Positions 45,513-57,138 of a DNA stretch of 64,000 bases are shown here, in pieces (position 1 is the stretch's first letter; each line of letters starts with the position of its first letter). Under the pieces are notes generated by a model. It was not told the origin of the DNA, did not search any database, and saw only the letters and a list, made by a program, of their open reading frames with translations. This DNA comes from Tenodera sinensis (Eukaryota > Arthropoda > Insecta > Mantodea > Mantidae), in the NCBI GenBank assembly GCA_030765045.1, contig CM060962.1:148655025-148719024 (forward strand), in the 5' to 3' direction. Position numbers and translations under genes: made by a program.

Positions 45513-45745
45513 AACGTCCTCCAACATTGTGTCATATCGGACGAATGAAATGAAATGGGTGAAATGATGCTCAAATGAGCCCGAGGTCCATGGAGCTTTA
45601 TGTTACCCGACATTCGTCTTCTCAGGGTAGGGAAAACCTCGGAAAAAAACCTTACCCGGATAACTTACCCTAAGCGAGATTCGAACTCGCGACCTCTTGA
45701 ACGTGAGGCAGACACGCTAACCATCACGCTACTGAGGCGGGCGCG
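45471..45745 (-). repeat. tRNA-derived SINE S4 with poly-A tail
   Basis: On the minus strand: GCCTCAGTAGCGTGATGGTTAGCG (box A-like) at 45740-45715, GCGAGTTCGAATCTCGC (box B), a body with GGTAAGTTATCCGGG, and a tail that ends in T37 on the plus strand (45471-45507), i.e. a poly-A tail. The head resembles a tRNA, but the body and tail mark a retroposed SINE. Confidence 0.8.
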
Positions 45746-46391
45746 TTACTCTTGTTTTAAGTAAAAGCTTTAGTATATCTCATCACCATCAAACCATTTC
45801 ACACCGGTATCTTTACTCAACATGTGCTATACCGGCTGTTCGGAACAGACCGAATTTAATGTATCATATTATAACTATAGTTTCCTTATTTGAAAATGTT
45901 TTATTATCGCAAAACAGTTGTACAAATATACATTCTGACATGAATACATTAAAGAAACTAAAGCAGCCTGAAAGTAATGTGATAATATTCTCGGTGTTCC
46001 AAAACTTACTTATTTTAGTGTGTACTTGCATTATATTGTTTTCATACAATTTCCATTATATTGTTCCAAATATACGGTTTGGAGCGATTGGCATTAATAC
46101 AGGATATTCAAGAAATTCCTACTAGGATAAACATTGATTTCATTCCATTAATTTGTTCCGCTCTTAATTCTCATTCCAGATACCTATATAAACATATGAA
46201 GCAGCAGATTAGACTAAGGGAAGTTTGAATTTTGCTCAAGAAATGGTTAAATTGCTGATAGCCCCAAATTCCGATGTGAAATTTGATGGGCAGACGAAGC
46301 AAGATGCAGTTTACAAGGCAATCATATTTCCAATGCAAACTACTGTAAATATATCAGTTAGAATAAATACCAACTACATAGAATAATGCTT
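45746..46391. other. No gene recognised
   Basis: An 88-codon frame (45859-46125) on AT-rich sequence has no family features. Confidence 0.4.
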
Positions 46392-46866
46392 AATACAGTT
46401 TGAGTTGAACTCCATCCTCCATTTATTGCAATTTCCCTAGAACGCGTTTCGTAAGGATCTTCCTAACATGATCAGTTCCTGTCGAAAAAAAAAAGAGAAA
46501 AAAAACTAGATAAATTCGCAGTGTTGTTCCATTTTTGAAAGGAGAACCACGGTGTAATCGTAGAACAGGAATTTTATTTATTAAAAAAGTGTTCAGGTTC
46601 CAACAGCGTTATCCACGTGGGAAAACGTCTTATTAAAGAAATATGAAGGAAAACTCGTCAATTTCGACACCACATTTGACGAGAACCCGAACTTAAGTTC
46701 ACCAGATTACCGAAGAGAGGCGCCTAATCTTCACCAAGGAGTTCGCTAAATTAAAATCCAACAGTTGACATGAGCTAATGATGTTGGGAAGGTCTAACGA
46801 AACGTTCTAGATAAATACCGGCAATAAATGGAGCATGGAGTATTAGTTCGACTCAAATGGTATTAC
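46392..46866. mobile_element. Fold-back MITE with about 85-bp inverted arms
   Basis: 46395-46480 (AATACAGTTTGAGTTGAACT, TCCATTTATTGC, CCTAGAACGCGTTTCGTAAG, ATCTTCCTAACATGATCAG) pairs with the reverse complement of 46770-46862 (AATACCATTTGAGTCGAACT, TCCATTTATTGC, TCTAGAACGTTTCGTTAGAC, CTTCCCAACATCATTAGC). The loop is about 290 bp with no reading frame. The target duplication is not clear. Confidence 0.8.
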
Positions 46867-47195
46867 TTTTGTGCTTCACTGTATCATAATCCTACTTATT
46901 AAGAGTGCTTATTACTAGGGCTCGGATTGTAAAGTAAATATACATTTTGTTTGCGTCCTAATATCAACTTAAAGCTAAGTTTAACGTTTTAGTTATTTAC
47001 ACCGGAGAATTATTTTTTGGGCTATAAAAATGTATATTTTCTGTTTTTTATGTAAATAAATATTTTCGGATATTCACAAAAATTGCATAAAGGAAACTTT
47101 TTAAAGTAATTTTCACATAAATCGCATAAAAACAGCAACAAATTACTTTTAACAAATCGCCATTCACTTCTTTAATAATCAATTACGCAGGCTGG

Positions 47196-48240
47196 ATGTC
47201 GCAATTTGTTACTATTGGAAGAACCGATATGTCAGCAATGTTATCCCTACAGTTGGAAGAACATATAAACATCCTGATTACTCTAGCTACATCAGCCTGC
47301 AAAATAAGATCCAGGGAATTCCTCCACTGCACGTGTTATCGCTTCACAATCAGGCTAGTATATACACTGAAACTGTATAGTGAAATTTAGTTATTTGTGT
47401 ATCAGCAGAGATTATAAGACGTTCTATGTGTTGGTAAAGTACTACTTGGCAAAGCGACGAGGCATATTGACCTTGGCTGTCGAGCCCTAAAATCGCTTCT
47501 TATCTAGTTCATTAGAACAGCGAAATAACATTAACTTGGCGTATAGTGAGTGATAAAACACAAATGATCTCTCGCGCCTGACGGTATGAGACCTTGCTGT
47601 CCTGAAGATACGATTGCATCTAAACAGAGTGTACATACCTGTCTCGCCGTGTTTCTGGGATAAGCATACGTAAACAACTGGGCAGTTCCACATTGTTTCC
47701 GACACACCTCGTGGCTTTGCCAAGTAGTACATATCGGCAGTACTGAGTTCACAGTGGGTTAAAGATATCTGGAGTGAATAGTGCAAGTGCCACAATATGT
47801 GGCGAAAATTAAGACACCGTGTTAAGAAATGACTTCGCATACTTTTCCGCAAATCTTTGTTTCCTCTGTGATTCCATAAAGAAACTGGAATCAGTAGGAA
47901 TGTCTTTGGGAGGAGCAGTTCAAGTAGTACAGGATGTGGAAAAGAACTTAAGGTTCTTTTTGATCCTGCAGCCCAAACCCTAAAAAGAAAATGCAAGGAA
48001 GTGTTCGAAAATAATAGTGGATTTAACAGTCTATAAAATGACAGATGTGTTGGATGGGCAACATGAAGGAATTATTGGTGCCAGAGAGAACGACATATGT
48101 TATAATGATGCTAGAGTGACTTCTTATGACGTGGAGTGATCGTTTTCGAAATTCAAGACAACTTTTGTGACAATCGTCAAATCTTTCGGGATGGAAAATC
48201 CGAGCAATCATGCGGTCTATACTGTAATTCTACACTATGA
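47196..48240 (+). pseudogene. hAT-C transposase remnant
   Basis: A decayed finger-like piece (LSLQLEEHINILITLA, cf. PQLEQHIKSALH of hAT-B) at 47232-47280 is followed, after the nested MITE, by AYFSANLCFLCDSIKKLESVGMSLGGAVQVVQDVEKNL (47835-47950), equal to the segment SAHFSFLPTAITALEAVGFPLHESLTVLEK of hAT-A, and ARVTSYDVE, stop, SFSKFKTTF (48112-48165), the dimerisation motif with a stop after the catalytic Glu. The central DDE part is missing, so it is an internal deletion derivative. Confidence 0.75.
47442..47727 (+). mobile_element. M1 MITE, intact reference copy
   Basis: Perfect terminal inverted repeats CTACTTGGCAAAGC at both ends, flanked by TA (47440-47441, 47728-47729). 286 bp. Sub-terminal arms continue with similarity (GACGAGGCATATTG / CACGAGGTGTGTCG). 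TA duplication and size point to a Tc1/mariner-mobilised MITE. Other copies: 11234-15112 (split), 27591, 31651, 43452 and 43735. Confidence 0.9.
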
Positions 48241-48419
48241 ATTATGTCTGGTGAGTAATAGTTATATTTATATTAGGTAGTTCAGCCATTCAGATGTTAA
48301 AAATATATATGTATATATATATTTTTTTTTCGTTTTATCACATTTTCCGCATTTTTAGCGCATAAAAAATAGACATTTTCTAAAGTTATAGCACCTAAAA
48401 ATCCGAGCCTAATTATTAC

Positions 48420-49117
48420 TTTTGTTGACAGAAAATAGTATTAAGTTTGGCCATTTTACAAAAAGTACAGTAACATGAAAAAATATGTATTCACCAGTGT
48501 TTATTTATAGGTAGGTATTAACTATTTAGATATTTCAGTTGGACTGCGATTAGCAACAGTAATCCAAGCGCCACAATCACAAACCAAGACATCTTTTTAT
48601 AAAGATTTATACTAAGCTGTGTAATAACTATCTTTAAAATTGGTAGCACATTGGAGCTATAGCATGGATACTTTTTGCTAAATTAGAATAGACTTTTTCG
48701 GAACCAGTGAAGTGATAATCTCACTATTTCCATTTTGACACCTGGATCACTGTTGCTAATCGCAGTCCAATTTGTATGTATTGGAAATTGTTTGAGCCAT
48801 TACGAAGTAGTGTCCTAGAACTTTCACAAGAGATTACGGAAAGAGATGACGAGCTCCTAAGCAGCGGTCACCGATCCACAAAATGACCAAGCTCAATGCC
48901 GATGGTTTGTGACGAACCCTTCAACTCACCCTCTTGTCGCAGTATTACTGGGCGGGGTTGCAACAACAACAACAACAACAACAACAATGGCAGCAGCGAA
49001 ACTATGCGGGGAATTCCGCGTCAGAGCACGTGAGTCCGCCTTCTCTACAGTGGCAGTTCGTAATTAACTCGCTTCATCCTAGGGCGGACGAAGCGGAAGT
49101 TTCATATTAGAAGTAAT

Positions 49118-49150
<33 letters not shown>

Positions 49151-49482
49151 CTATTTAGGCAAAAATAAATGTTATCCACCATAAAAACCTCGTTACCTCC
49201 TCAGTGGGACCAAATTTTGGCAAAAGGGATCTCGTAACCAAAATCACGAAGTACAGTTTTTAAATGCTTTACTGTTCCTCAGGTTCTTAAATGAATATAT
49301 TTTCATAGACATTATTGAAATACATGTCAAATTAGCAAATTATACTCTCCATGACATACTTCAAATTTTTCGACGCTATACTTGATCCTCTTCTTACCTA
49401 CTCAGTTCTTGCTTTGAAATGAAGCATTCCTCCTATATAGCGTAAACAGTAGCTTCAGGGGAAAACGTGCGTGTGCGCGTGC

Positions 49483-49514
<32 letters not shown>

Positions 49515-52500
49515 ATGGCTGAACCGAATACTGTATGTAACGTGAATCTAGATTCTCAATTAAGGCACCCCATTTCTACTGAAAAGTCTGGGGTTCAGGG
49601 GTAATTTATTTCCAAGTTGACATAAAGTTCTTTAAGCATAATATCCAACGTTTGATATTGCTTGTGAAAACATTTCAGAAGTAATGCAAATTTTTCGTCA
49701 CTCTTTTTCACACACAAGCACAGTGACTCCAGAAAGCAATCGTCTCCAGTTTAAGCGTGGTCAGCGCCCCGATACCTCCTCGCCGGTTTTGTGGTCTACG
49801 TAAGCAGGGCAGATACCCAATGGGCACCTCAGGGATCCAAAGAGGCTGCGTGCACGCCTGTACCGGGATTCTAATCAGGGTCTCTCGCGCTAATTCTCAC
49901 TTTAAATATGCGGAAAGAACAAACTATATTACAGCTAACTTGTTCTGGCGTTTATCCAAATTGTTCAGTTTGTTAGTTGTATGGCATTTTGGAAATTACA
50001 TCCATTTATCAATATTCTCATGTGTGATGTGTGTAGCGTTGTGTGTGCATGTAAGAGAGCATGTTTTAAAAATAAATAACGAGCAATGCTCCAGGCATGA
50101 TTTAAAGAACCATTTGTGTAGTCAAAAAATGAGGTGCTGTTGAGGTTCAGTAAAAATTTGATTTCGACATTTTTGTTTTCTCCATCAGATTGAAAACACA
50201 TTTTCACCGCAATTTCAGATGTTAAACCAAACATGTTTAACTGTCTACCAAATGCATATAAGGTACGTTGGCAAACACCGCGCACAAATAAATTGATAAC
50301 ATTCGATGCAATTTTCAAAAAATTATAAAGCCGATGGAGGGCAAAATGCTGAAAATGCTAGAATACGTGAACTGTGTTGTTCTTTTTTCGTTCTTTTCTT
50401 TCTGCACATTAAAATGAGAATATTCTTTCCGTTAATTTGGCTTCTAGACCTTATAAAGTACAGAAAGCAGGTCATTGCAATTTCAAAGCTTCATAGGACA
50501 AGTTATGTATTGCATAGATGGGGAAGGGAAGAGAGGCGGAGGAGGAAGAAAGCGATTTTCTAAGTTAATGGAATGACGTAATATAAATAACTGGACGAGA
50601 GAGATGCCATGAAACGTTCATTAGTTTGTCACAGTTGCCAGAATGAGCATGGGATAAGGTGGCTGGGGAAATAGAGGGAGGTATTTACACTCGCACAAGT
50701 TTGTCTACGCATTACAAACACATATATACCTTATACAGTTGCATAAAGGGTATGAGTGCGCAGATTTCGCATGGTGGTAGATTCGAATATGACGAATAAA
50801 AAGGTCCTGTAACAAATCCATCTATCGTGAAAAGTAAAGGAGATCATGTAACATTATTGAATACATTATCTGCACAGTATGGCAACAGAGTAGAACTGAA
50901 TAAGCGAATATATTATTTACTCAGGCCATAAATGCGTCATGCTTATACACCTATTACGGCTGGAATCCAAACTACGCCAGGGCTCGAAACCTGATTTCGC
51001 CACGTGTTTGTGTTTGTTATCAGCTACTGCAAATAACGAGGGGGAGGGGCGGTATGTTTTCTTAGCTTTTCGAGCATGATTCGCCAGACCTGCTGAGCAG
51101 GTAGGTTTTAGTGTCAACACTCCTGACCTTCCCCTTTGCGTACTTGCTAAACGTATGTACATTATATAGTTTTTATTGTATTTAATAGAGTTGAATACTC
51201 TTGCGAAATTGCTTTCTGCTCAGAGCCATAAAACACGTCCACTTGGGAAGGTGTATACGAATTTATTCCAGTAGACACTCTTGAATCGATTTATTTAATA
51301 TTTTGTGGCTGAGCTATTCATTTTAGCAACAACTGGAAAAGACACGAATTCTGTACCTCTATGCTTATTGGAGAAGTAAACGATAAAGGAATCTTACAAC
51401 CAAACATTCGACCAATTTTATTTTTTATTTATGCAACCATGTACTATACAGGAAAACGGTACAGGAAGTTAAGTTTCAGCTTAACGTCAAGAAGTCGCCA
51501 TTAAAGTCTGCGCACCCTTGCCTGCAAAGACTGATTTTGTTGTCCACCTTCTCTTATTTGCCTAGAAGTGATTCCCTAGTTTCATACAGTGTACAGAAAC
51601 TGCATTCAAATGTGTACTTTCAAAGGGATGGAGGAATAAATTCGAAAGAGTAGTAACGAGCCATTGCAAAAGTAAGCGTAAAATAAGAATAACAACATTC
51701 AAAATTTCAGCCTAATGACACACACTTCGGATAATATAAACCTCAACCATGAAATATTTCGAAAACAGCTCGCGTTAGAAAACAAAATATTCGTCCAAAA
51801 TTGTTTGTTATAATGGATGTATGTCTGATATTTTCCTAGTTATACAAAATTATAGAAAACCGAATTCGCAAGCTACATACACAGGTACAGTTGTATTTCA
51901 CTTCTCAACCCCAGTTTCCTAAGCATGTATTATTTAAATTAAATAAAAATTGTTTGAACATAGAGGGGGAAAATCCGTCCGTGTGCGCGAAAGACAAACA
52001 GGGAAACTGAAATAACATGAAAGTTACGTGGAGAATTATAATTCTTTATTAATTATTAACAGTCTATTCGCTAAAGAAATAAATAAATAAATATTGTTTG
52101 TCAAAGTAAAGTTGTGAAACAAAATCTCAAGAAAAGAAAGCATTTTAAATTGAGAAAGTATCAATAAAGAATTTGTAATATAAATACATATGATATTGAT
52201 GTATAGAAATTATGAACAGTTGATTGTAGGGAAACCAACAATGTATTGACATTCTAGGACGTAGGGGAAGAGCGACATGTTTTTCCAGACACTTGAATCA
52301 ACCTGTACGTAGCAGACGTGTATGTATCAGCGCAGAAGATGCAAGAACAGTATCAAGATACATTAAACTGTGTAATTTTATGAGTGGTCGAGACGAGAGT
52401 TAATTTAAATATTTGTGTGAAAGGCTCCGTGAATAACTAACTACTACACCAGTACACCACCTCCGAATTAGTTGTGTAGAGTAGGAAGAATTGTATTCTC

Positions 52501-52563
52501 TTGAAGTATACAGTGTAGTATTCACGAGGTACTGAGAATGATCACTCCCACCACTATAAAAGA
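48420..52563. other. Long stretch without recognised genes
   Basis: About 4.1 kb. It contains (CAA)n at 48960-48986, (CT)n at 49117-49138 and (AG)n/(ACAG)n at 49483-49514. Block 49745-49890 is GC-rich and could be an old SINE, but its boxes are too diverged to claim. Frames at 49757-50143 and 49965-50318 lack family features. Confidence 0.4.
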
Positions 52564-52640
52564 TCTGATGGGTTGCACTCACATGACTGTACTCTTGTAC
52601 TCACTATTCTTGCAAACGTCTTGTTTCTCCATCTGCTTCA
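52564..52640 (-). repeat. Rep-A 3' end fragment
   Basis: AGATCTGATGGGTTGCACTC, ACATGACTGTACTCTTGTAC and TCACTATTCTTGCAAA follow the minus-strand Rep-A 3' end (compare 40848). Similarity fades after about 75 bp. Confidence 0.6.
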
Positions 52641-52810
52641 GTTAATCGATACAAATAATTCTTGTTTCATTTATATACCGCGTGTAACATCTAAGATCAT
52701 ATTGGCGGCTTTTCCCGTATGGAACAATTGCTCAGCGGTAATTATGTTCACTCGTTTACAATGGTGTTAATCTTTGGGTTGCTCTACTTTAGGCTGTTGT
52801 ATTAATTACA

Positions 52811-52975
52811 CACGCACGCACCCACACACACACTCTCACTCACTCACTCACTCACTCACTCACTCACACACTCACACACTCACACACTCACACACTCACG
52901 CACTCACACACTCACACACTCACACTCACACACTCACACACACACTCACTCACTCACACACTCACACTTCAAGAC
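52811..52975. repeat. (ACTC)n/(ACACTC)n microsatellite at SINE tail
   Basis: CACGCACGCACC edge, then ACTC tetramers and CACACT hexamers in blocks. It adjoins the 3' end of the minus-strand S1 SINE. Confidence 0.95.
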
Positions 52976-52984
52976 TGTAGGAAG

Positions 52985-53092
52985 AGTGGGTGAATAATCT
53001 GGTCAAAGAAATTTCCACTCTCTAACGGGAATCGAACGCGCGATCTCTTGATTTGAAGGTTATCATGCTAACCACTAGAGGTAGTTAGATAA
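52985..53092 (-). repeat. tRNA-derived SINE S1, second copy
   Basis: Minus strand: CCTCTAGTGGTTAGCATG (box A-like), GCGTTCGATTCCCG (box B), then AATTTCTTTGACCAGAT, the S1 tail shared with 2117-2235. Confidence 0.7.
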
Positions 53093-53325
53093 GCATCTGC
53101 AGAAGTTTATTTTATTGCTAATTTTCTTGAAGGACTAAGGAGAATATGTACTTGTAGCTAGGGCTTCTCAAAGCTTAAAATTGCGCCGGGTGCAATCCAA
53201 GGTGCAGACCAACCTTGCACCTTCCATCGTTGACTCGGTTTAAGCTCGGCTCAACTCGGGCGCTGCAGAACGAAGAAGCGTGTATTGATGGACGGCTTAC
53301 TCGTTAGTAGGCATGCATTTAGGAT

Positions 53326-53822
53326 ATGTGTGTGTGTGTGCGTGCGTGCGTGTGTGTGTGTGTGTGTGTGATGGGGAACACCTCGCCCATTGTGACCCCG
53401 ATGTGGATCTGTTGCGGGCTACCACCCCCAATCGGAAGGCACGCCGGAGAGCGGAGCCAACGAAGCCGCCATAGAGGCATAGAAGTCCCTGGCAGTTCCA
53501 GGTTGTGACACCCGGCATACCATCCACCCAGGGAAAGGGCGGCCCGGGCAGCGACTTCCAAGGAGGGGCAGGGAAGCAAGCAACTGTGCCATCTGCCCGT
53601 TAACGCCGGAACCAACCGCGCTACCAACCGAACCTGAGAAATGACTATGAAATGAAATGAGAAAGGAAGCGAAAGGAAACCGTGGAGAAGACATGAAAGT
53701 ACCCCAGCTGACATGGGGAAACCAAAGAAAAACCCACGTCAGAGTGCGCAGCCACGGGTATTGAACCCGCGACCTCCCGAATGCGGGTCACAGACGTCAC
53801 CGCCTGAGCCATCCCGCTCGGT
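53326..53822 (-). repeat. tRNA-derived SINE S5 with GT tail
   Basis: Minus strand: GAGCGGGATGGCTCAGGCGG (box A, 53820-53801), GCGGGTTCAATACCCG (box B), and a 400-bp GC-rich body, ending in a (CA)n tail, seen on the plus strand as (GT)n with CGTGCG interruptions at 53326-53370. The body has long open frames on several strands that reflect GC composition only. Confidence 0.75.
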
Positions 53823-54022
53823 TAGGTTAGGTGCACTTCTAATATACTGACCGGTACGTTGTTTACAAGCGAGCGCTTAGAGTGAATGGCAGGCAGTGCT
53901 TGGGGAGGGGAAGGTAGCAATGAAACCGTGTGTGCACGTAACAATTGGCCAGGCAAAGTCAACGAAACAGCAACCACGTCCGAAGCCTACTCATTAGTGA
54001 AATAGGTACAATACAAACATCT

Positions 54023-54261
54023 GGCGGCGCCGTGGCCGAGCGGTTAGCGCGCTCGCCTACCACCTAGGCGGCCCGGGTTCGATCCCAGGGACCCGCATGT
54101 GGTATTCGTGGTGGACGAAGCGGCGTCAGGGCGGGTTTTCTCCGGGTACTCCGGTTTCCCCCGCCATCTCATTCCACCGGTGCTCCATCTTCATGTATCA
54201 TCAGTGTCACCGCCTGCGGTGCCGTAGTAGTAAAAGCGGGCGTTAAACACTACAACAACCA
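54023..54261 (+). repeat. SINE S2, intact with 15-bp target duplication
   Basis: Begins GGCGGCGCCGTGGCCGAGCG (Leu/Ser-tRNA-like head, box A TGGCCGAGCGG) with box B GGGTTCGATCCCAGG, and the S2 body GGACGAAGCGGCG ... CATTCCACCGGTGCTCC ... GTGTCACCGCCTGCGGTG, ending GGCGTTAAACACTACAACAA. Perfect direct repeats ACAATACAAACATCT flank it (54008-54022, 54262-54276). Confidence 0.95.
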
Positions 54262-54276
54262 ACAATACAAACATCT

Positions 54277-54679
54277 AATAATGGAGCAACCTGCTCCAAA
54301 GAAAGCAAACAATGCCGAGAGTCTATTTAAATGTCGGGGAAGTGTCTTATTATTTTGAAGGTCATCACCATAGAGCCAAATACCTCATCTGCAGTGCAAT
54401 AATTACGTGTGTAAGAAAATCTATTGAAAGACACTACAACAGAGTACATATATGGTGACATCATAGTGCACGCTAGCGAGAAAGAATTAAAAAAGGTTGC
54501 TGCATCTTGAAAAAGAATTTTTATCCATAAATGAGCTTTGTACCAGTACTTTCTAGATTATTAAAGTAAACATTAGATTTGGTGTTAAAAGCCAAATTAA
54601 CCAGTTTAACACTGCGTATCGCACGGAAACATAAAGGCAGTGAGGAAGAAGCAGCGCTGAAAGTGAGGAAAGAGCAGAC

Positions 54680-54752
<73 letters not shown>

Positions 54753-54879
54753 GAGAGTGAAGCGTAAGGAAAGAGCGAGTATAGGTTTGCACTGAGGTCG
54801 GCTTTTGCAACTTGCACCGGCCCTTCTTCAAGCGATAGAAATCTTTTAAAGCTGGTCACTATGCGATGGCTTTAAAATC
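54277..54879. other. No gene; contains (AGAC)n
   Basis: An (AG)n/(AGAC)n microsatellite lies at 54680-54752 (about 15 AGAC units). No gene recognised. Confidence 0.5.
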
Positions 54880-55496
54880 CCATTCTCGTTGCTTGTGAGG
54901 GACATAGACGAACAACTTCCACTTCGAAAAAAGTTTAGGAAGTGGTTCACTCCATCAAAATTATCTATTGGGCATAAAACGTGTGTTTTAACCAGATCTG
55001 CATTTTTTGTGCGGCAAGATTGTCTGTTAGGTTTACCAGTTATGCAAAAGTCATCCACAATGAAGAGAACTTCCGAGGACATAGCCAGAAAATTCAAGAT
55101 GTACATTTCATTTTTCGGAAAAATACCTTAAACGTATTTTAATTAAAATCGTTACAGCTGTTTTTGCAAAACTCAAAACTTTGGAAAAATGTTCATGTAA
55201 AGGGTACTTTGGGGTGAGCGGACATTTCAAGAAAATGTTCGTGTTGCATCGTTGCTGGATGCTGAACTTAGATACCAAGTTTGGCATTTAACCAACTTTT
55301 CATTTGAATTATGCTGTTGACACACATACGCACACACGCACGCACACGCGCGGTCGGACGAACGGACCTACGTTTTCCAAAAAGATGCTTTTCTTAGATT
55401 CAGGGAGTCCCATCAGACGTACTTCTGGTGAAATATCGATATCGAATTTTTGGGTGGAATGCAATACTTCCCCTACTGTACGTAGTAGAGAAAGTA
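54880..55496 (-). repeat. Rep-A, 5' two thirds
   Basis: On the minus strand it starts TACTTTCTCTACTACGTAC at 55496, then TTCGATATCGATATTTCACC, the GT position (here CA on plus, 55319-55352, short and interrupted), AAAGTTGGTTAAATG, ATGAAATGTACATCTTG and GTAAACC. The 3' end is missing. It includes an 86-codon open frame on the minus strand (55106-54849). Confidence 0.8.
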
Positions 55497-56549
55497 AACA
55501 AGTTTTGCAAGCTAAATTTACCACTAATAGTAAAACATATTAAGAGCATTTACTACATCGAAAGAATAGGTCACCTAAGTTTCACCTAATCTACTTTATT
55601 TGCAAAGGAATTAGGTGCGCGATTTCTTAATGCTGGTTTAGGAAGAAATAAGCAAAACTAATAAAATAAAACACTTGAATCTATTGACTGTCAACATAAA
55701 CGAACACATAGATATTAGTGACAAAAACTTATAAGTGAAGTTTTTCATTAATTTTATTACAATATGTTGAGCAAACTAATTGTGTTATAGGAAGAAACAA
55801 GTAAAACTAATTTTGTTACTAGGAAGAAATGAGTAAAAGTTAATAAATCGAGAAAGTATAAGTCATAGTTATATGGCATTGTTAATTTCAAGATTTTAAG
55901 GAACAAATTATTTCATTATTATTAAACTTGTATATTTTTGAACAAGCAAGAATTGTTTGACTTTAATTATCTAAATTTTCAACAGTGTTTTCAATGAACG
56001 GCTCTTCCCTATTTTATGGGAATTTTAGGGCTAATTTGCCCTTGGGTTTATCTCACCCAGGGCTTATTTCGCCCTAAGGCTGTTTCGGGGGTGTTCCCTC
56101 TTCAGCTTCGAGTTATTTTTTGGGTTAACGAGGGCCAAATGGGCTATTTTGTTTCTTTTTTTTTTTTTTCTTTTAATTACTTTATTTGGTTTGGAGTATG
56201 GGGGTTGTTAGTTGTTAGTGCATGTCATTAAGAGTCGCAGGGTTGTCCGCGTTGATCGTAGAATATCTGGTCTGCCGGTGGTTGAAATGATGCTTGTGGG
56301 GTGTTGGCGAGGTCTCAATGGTTCCATCTTGGCGTGGTGCCAGCGTCGTGCGTGGTCGTTGATGTTGATGTTCCGCTCTCGATTCTAGTCAGCTTTCGCT
56401 GAATGGGCGTGAGACTTTCTCCAGCTGCTCGTTGAAGTGGTAACGGAGGCTATTGTTGACTTGGTGAACTGAGGCTGACTTGAGTTGTTTAAGTGGATAA
56501 AAGATAACTCTTTCTCAATTCGGTGCAAGAAGTCTCGTATTCTGTACAG
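55497..56549. other. No gene; short dispersed units
   Basis: Three copies of a GGAAGAAA(T/C)(A/G)AG(C/T)AAAA unit occur at about 55640, 55790 and 55831. A run of AGGGCTAATTTGCCC and AGGGCTTATTTCGCCC half-repeats lies at 56027-56080 in G/T-rich sequence. The stretch 56230-56545 could be an old LTR or 5' UTR ahead of the gag-like remnant, but I cannot support its borders. Confidence 0.35.
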
Positions 56550-56672
56550 CAGGCGTGGGCGACTCATGGGACACCTTGAGCGACCTCCATTTTTCTTACC
56601 TGTTAAATATACAAGTTATCAGTCAAGGTCGTGAGCAATCTGTGCTCTCTAAGCTGCAGTTGCCCAACCCTG
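56550..56672. mobile_element. 123-bp hAT MITE
   Basis: The left end CAGGCGTGGGCGACT and the reverse complement of the right end CAGGGTTGGGCAACT form 15-bp inverted termini (12 of 15). Flanking 8-mers CTGTACAG (56542-56549) and CTGTACGG (56673-56680) match at 7 of 8. No coding capacity. Confidence 0.85.
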
Positions 56673-56680
56673 CTGTACGG

Positions 56681-57138
56681 CTAGCCGACCAATAAACAAA
56701 TAATCCCAATCGCACTAATAAGTTAATTTCAGAATGGCTCACAACGTAGTGGCGTATATTATCAAAATACAAAATGCCAAACAAAGAAAGTGTAAGCATA
56801 AAGTCCATGTTATTACAAAATGCTGCTATCCCAGCCCCCCCCCCCCCCACCCACAAAAAGAAGAAAAGAAAGAAACTCTGCAAGAACGTGCTGTACGTTA
56901 AGATCATCTGAAGACAAATGATCACCACGACATCGAGGGATCTGCGAAGAGATCATAAAGAAGAGAAGAACGAAGACTTCGGGGACATCCAGAACGTCAA
57001 AATACATAGTACCAATATAAAAACTTAAAAACAGGCAACTTTTGAAACTTGTATACCTTGTAGAAAGCTATTAGTTAAATGTAATAACATTGCATACGTC
57101 TAAGAAGTTCTAAAATAGTCCAAGCTAAATATAAGAAC
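56681..57138. other. No gene recognised
   Basis: Contains a run of about 15 C near 56835. Possibly untranslated leader of the following remnant. Confidence 0.35.

Larger units (their letters stand above)
46916..48411 (+). mobile_element. hAT-C element with nested M1
   Basis: Left terminus TAGGGCTCGGATTGTAAAG; reverse complement of the right terminus TAGGCTCGGATTTTTAGG. Target duplications CTTATTAC (46908-46915) and ATTATTAC (48412-48419), 7 of 8 alike. Length 1496 bp including a 286-bp M1 MITE (47442-47727). Related in termini to hAT-A and hAT-B. Confidence 0.85.

Noticed and set aside
45660..45745. Possible minus-strand tRNA gene
   Set aside because: It is the head of a SINE with a body and a 37-base poly-A tail.
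53297..53714. Overlapping frames up to 131 codons on both strands
   Set aside because: GC-rich SINE S5 body has few stop codons by composition; the tRNA-like head and tail explain the sequence.
55980..56545. Possible LTR upstream of the gag-like remnant
   Set aside because: No second LTR copy, no clear TG...CA borders and no primer-binding site could be identified.
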